A stretch of 7,843 nucleotides of DNA, from positions 1-7,843 of the forward strand of contig RDYC01000294.1 of assembly GCA_004293295.1 (NCBI GenBank), in the 5' to 3' direction. The number at the start of each line of letters is the position of its first letter. The first letter of the stretch is position 1. The DNA comes from Bacteroidota bacterium (lineage in GTDB: Bacteria > Bacteroidota > Bacteroidia > UKL13-3). This document shows, piece after piece, positions 7,218-7,843 of the stretch. The notes under the pieces were generated by a model. The model did not search any database and was not told the DNA's origin. It saw only the letters and a program-made list of their open reading frames with translations. Made by a program: the position numbers and the translations under genes.

Positions 7218-7559
7218 CTATTTTAATATTTCTCTGCCAATAACAATCCGTTGTACTTCACTAGTACCTTCATAAATCTGGGTAATTTTGGCATCACGCA
7301 TTAGGCGTTCAACATGGTATTCTTTAACAAACCCATAACCACCATGTACCTGAACAGCCTCGGTGGTAACCCACATGGCTGTTTCACTTGCAAATACTTT
7401 AGCCATACAACCCGCTAAGTTATAATCCATATGGTTGTCTTTCAACCAAGCAGCTTTCATTACCAACAATCTTGCAGCTTCAATTTGAGTTGCCATATCG
7501 GCCAATTTAAATTGAATGGCTTGGTGGTGCATAATTTCCTTTCCAAAAGCTTTTCTTTC
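7218..7559 (-). pseudogene. Acyl-CoA dehydrogenase, C-terminal 113 codons only
   Basis: This is the last third of an FAD-dependent acyl-CoA dehydrogenase (normally about 380 residues), an enzyme of fatty-acid or branched-chain acyl-CoA oxidation in the cytoplasm. The readable part begins ERKAFGKEIMHHQAIQFKLA and includes AEAVQ-like TEAVQVHGGYGF (57-68 counted from the internal Met at 7532), ERLMRDAKITQIYEGTSEVQ, and the end REILK. The glutamate of YEGT (residue 88 on the same count) is the position of the catalytic base in short- and medium-chain members. Upstream of ERKAFGKE the frame meets TAA at 7560-7562, with more stops beyond, and none of the expected alpha-helical sequence is found in any frame. 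About 270 N-terminal residues are therefore missing. The cause is a join to unrelated DNA rather than a simple frameshift. An internal ATG at 7532 could not give a working enzyme. In the source genome the gene is probably intact. Confidence 0.88.
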
Positions 7560-7561
7560 TT

Positions 7562-7822
7562 ACGCACCTCATTCCTGATCTCAAGTTTCTGCTCCAGGGC
7601 TGAGAGATTTCCTTCAGGCATTTTGGGTGCTAACACAGTTAGTACAATCACGCTGAAGGAAATAAGAGCATAACAAAATGCTACAAAAACAGTTTCAATG
7701 CCAAATTGTTGTTGAAAGCCTTGAGCAAAATACATTGGTTCACCATTTCTCCCCATTGCAACGAATGGTGGTTGACGAATAGTATTCCACATATATCCAG
7801 AACACATCACAACGCACAGTCC
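7562..7822 (-). other. Probable eukaryotic OST3/OST6 (TUSC3/MAGT1-like) exon fragment
   Basis: In one minus-strand frame about 87 codons are open from GGA at 7822 to about 7562. The segment MCSGYMWNTIRQPPF resembles the SGxMWNxIRxPP motif that follows the second membrane helix of OST3/OST6, TUSC3 and MAGT1, which are subunits of the eukaryotic oligosaccharyltransferase in the ER. It is followed by GRNGEPMYFAQGFQQQFGIE and a hydrophobic helix (VFVAFCYALISFSVIVLTVL), in the order found in that family, closest in my memory to fungal or protist forms. The open stretch starts right after ATTTAG, like an intron 3' splice site. Near its left end GAG is followed by GTGCGT, like a 5' splice site. No bacterial start or ribosome site is evident. 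The family match is from memory, without a search. The continuation of this frame past 7562 to 7460 is only an out-of-frame reading of the acyl-CoA dehydrogenase. Confidence 0.55.
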
Positions 7823-7843
7823 CTAAATCAACCCAAACTACCA

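Noticed and set aside
7460..7810. A 116-codon open frame on the minus strand that looks like one continuous protein.
   Set aside because: It crosses the join. The first part is OST3-like and the last 30 or so codons are an out-of-frame reading of the acyl-CoA dehydrogenase. It is not a real bacterial gene.
1..7843. CRISPR array, tRNA or rRNA gene, insertion sequence, or defence system.
   Set aside because: No regularly spaced repeats, RNA-gene signatures, transposase or nuclease motifs were seen on either strand.

Overview
The window is almost certainly chromosomal DNA of a low-GC member of the Bacteroidota. The evidence is a protein with a type IX secretion (T9SS) type A C-terminal sorting domain, a TonB-dependent outer-membrane receptor paired with it, a YfhO-type multi-pass membrane protein, and an L-threonine 3-dehydrogenase of the short-chain (epimerase-like) type. 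Start sites are preceded by A/T-rich sequence rather than strong Shine-Dalgarno motifs, which is also typical of the phylum. Genus cannot be told from the sequence.

Left block, minus strand (3417 down to 1): a probable heme or iron acquisition operon. The first gene is a secreted HmuY-like protein with a T9SS sorting domain. Next, 19 bp downstream, is a HmuR-like TonB-dependent receptor, best started at ATG 2123 rather than at the upstream TTG. Last comes the start of a lipoprotein gene (GTG at 97) that overlaps the receptor stop codon by 8 bp and leaves the window. The likely division of labour is that the secreted protein captures heme at the cell surface, the receptor moves it across the outer membrane using TonB energy, and the lipoprotein is an accessory component. 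A hairpin lies in the early coding part of the receptor mRNA.

Middle (3418-3634): a 217-bp divergent intergenic region with two inverted repeats. One is a 20-bp AT-rich imperfect palindrome close to the hmuY-like start. The other is a perfect 8-bp-stem hairpin with T-rich loop and tail. No promoter matching the Bacteroidota consensus at both elements was found.

Right block, plus strand (3635-7101): a large YfhO-family membrane protein, then 65 bp, then an SDR-type L-threonine 3-dehydrogenase. A 45-nt almost perfect palindrome follows, placed as a bidirectional terminator against a convergent gene.

Right end, minus strand (7843-7218): the last 113 codons of an acyl-CoA dehydrogenase. Its reading frame breaks abruptly at about 7560. 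From there to the window end the sequence is unrelated to acyl-CoA dehydrogenase, and in another frame encodes about 87 residues that resemble the C-terminal membrane part of eukaryotic OST3/OST6 (TUSC3/MAGT1) oligosaccharyltransferase subunits, with splice-like borders. The simplest reading is an assembly or library chimera joining bacterial and eukaryotic DNA. This junction is the most unusual thing in the window. I found no convincing new defence, mobile or CRISPR system.
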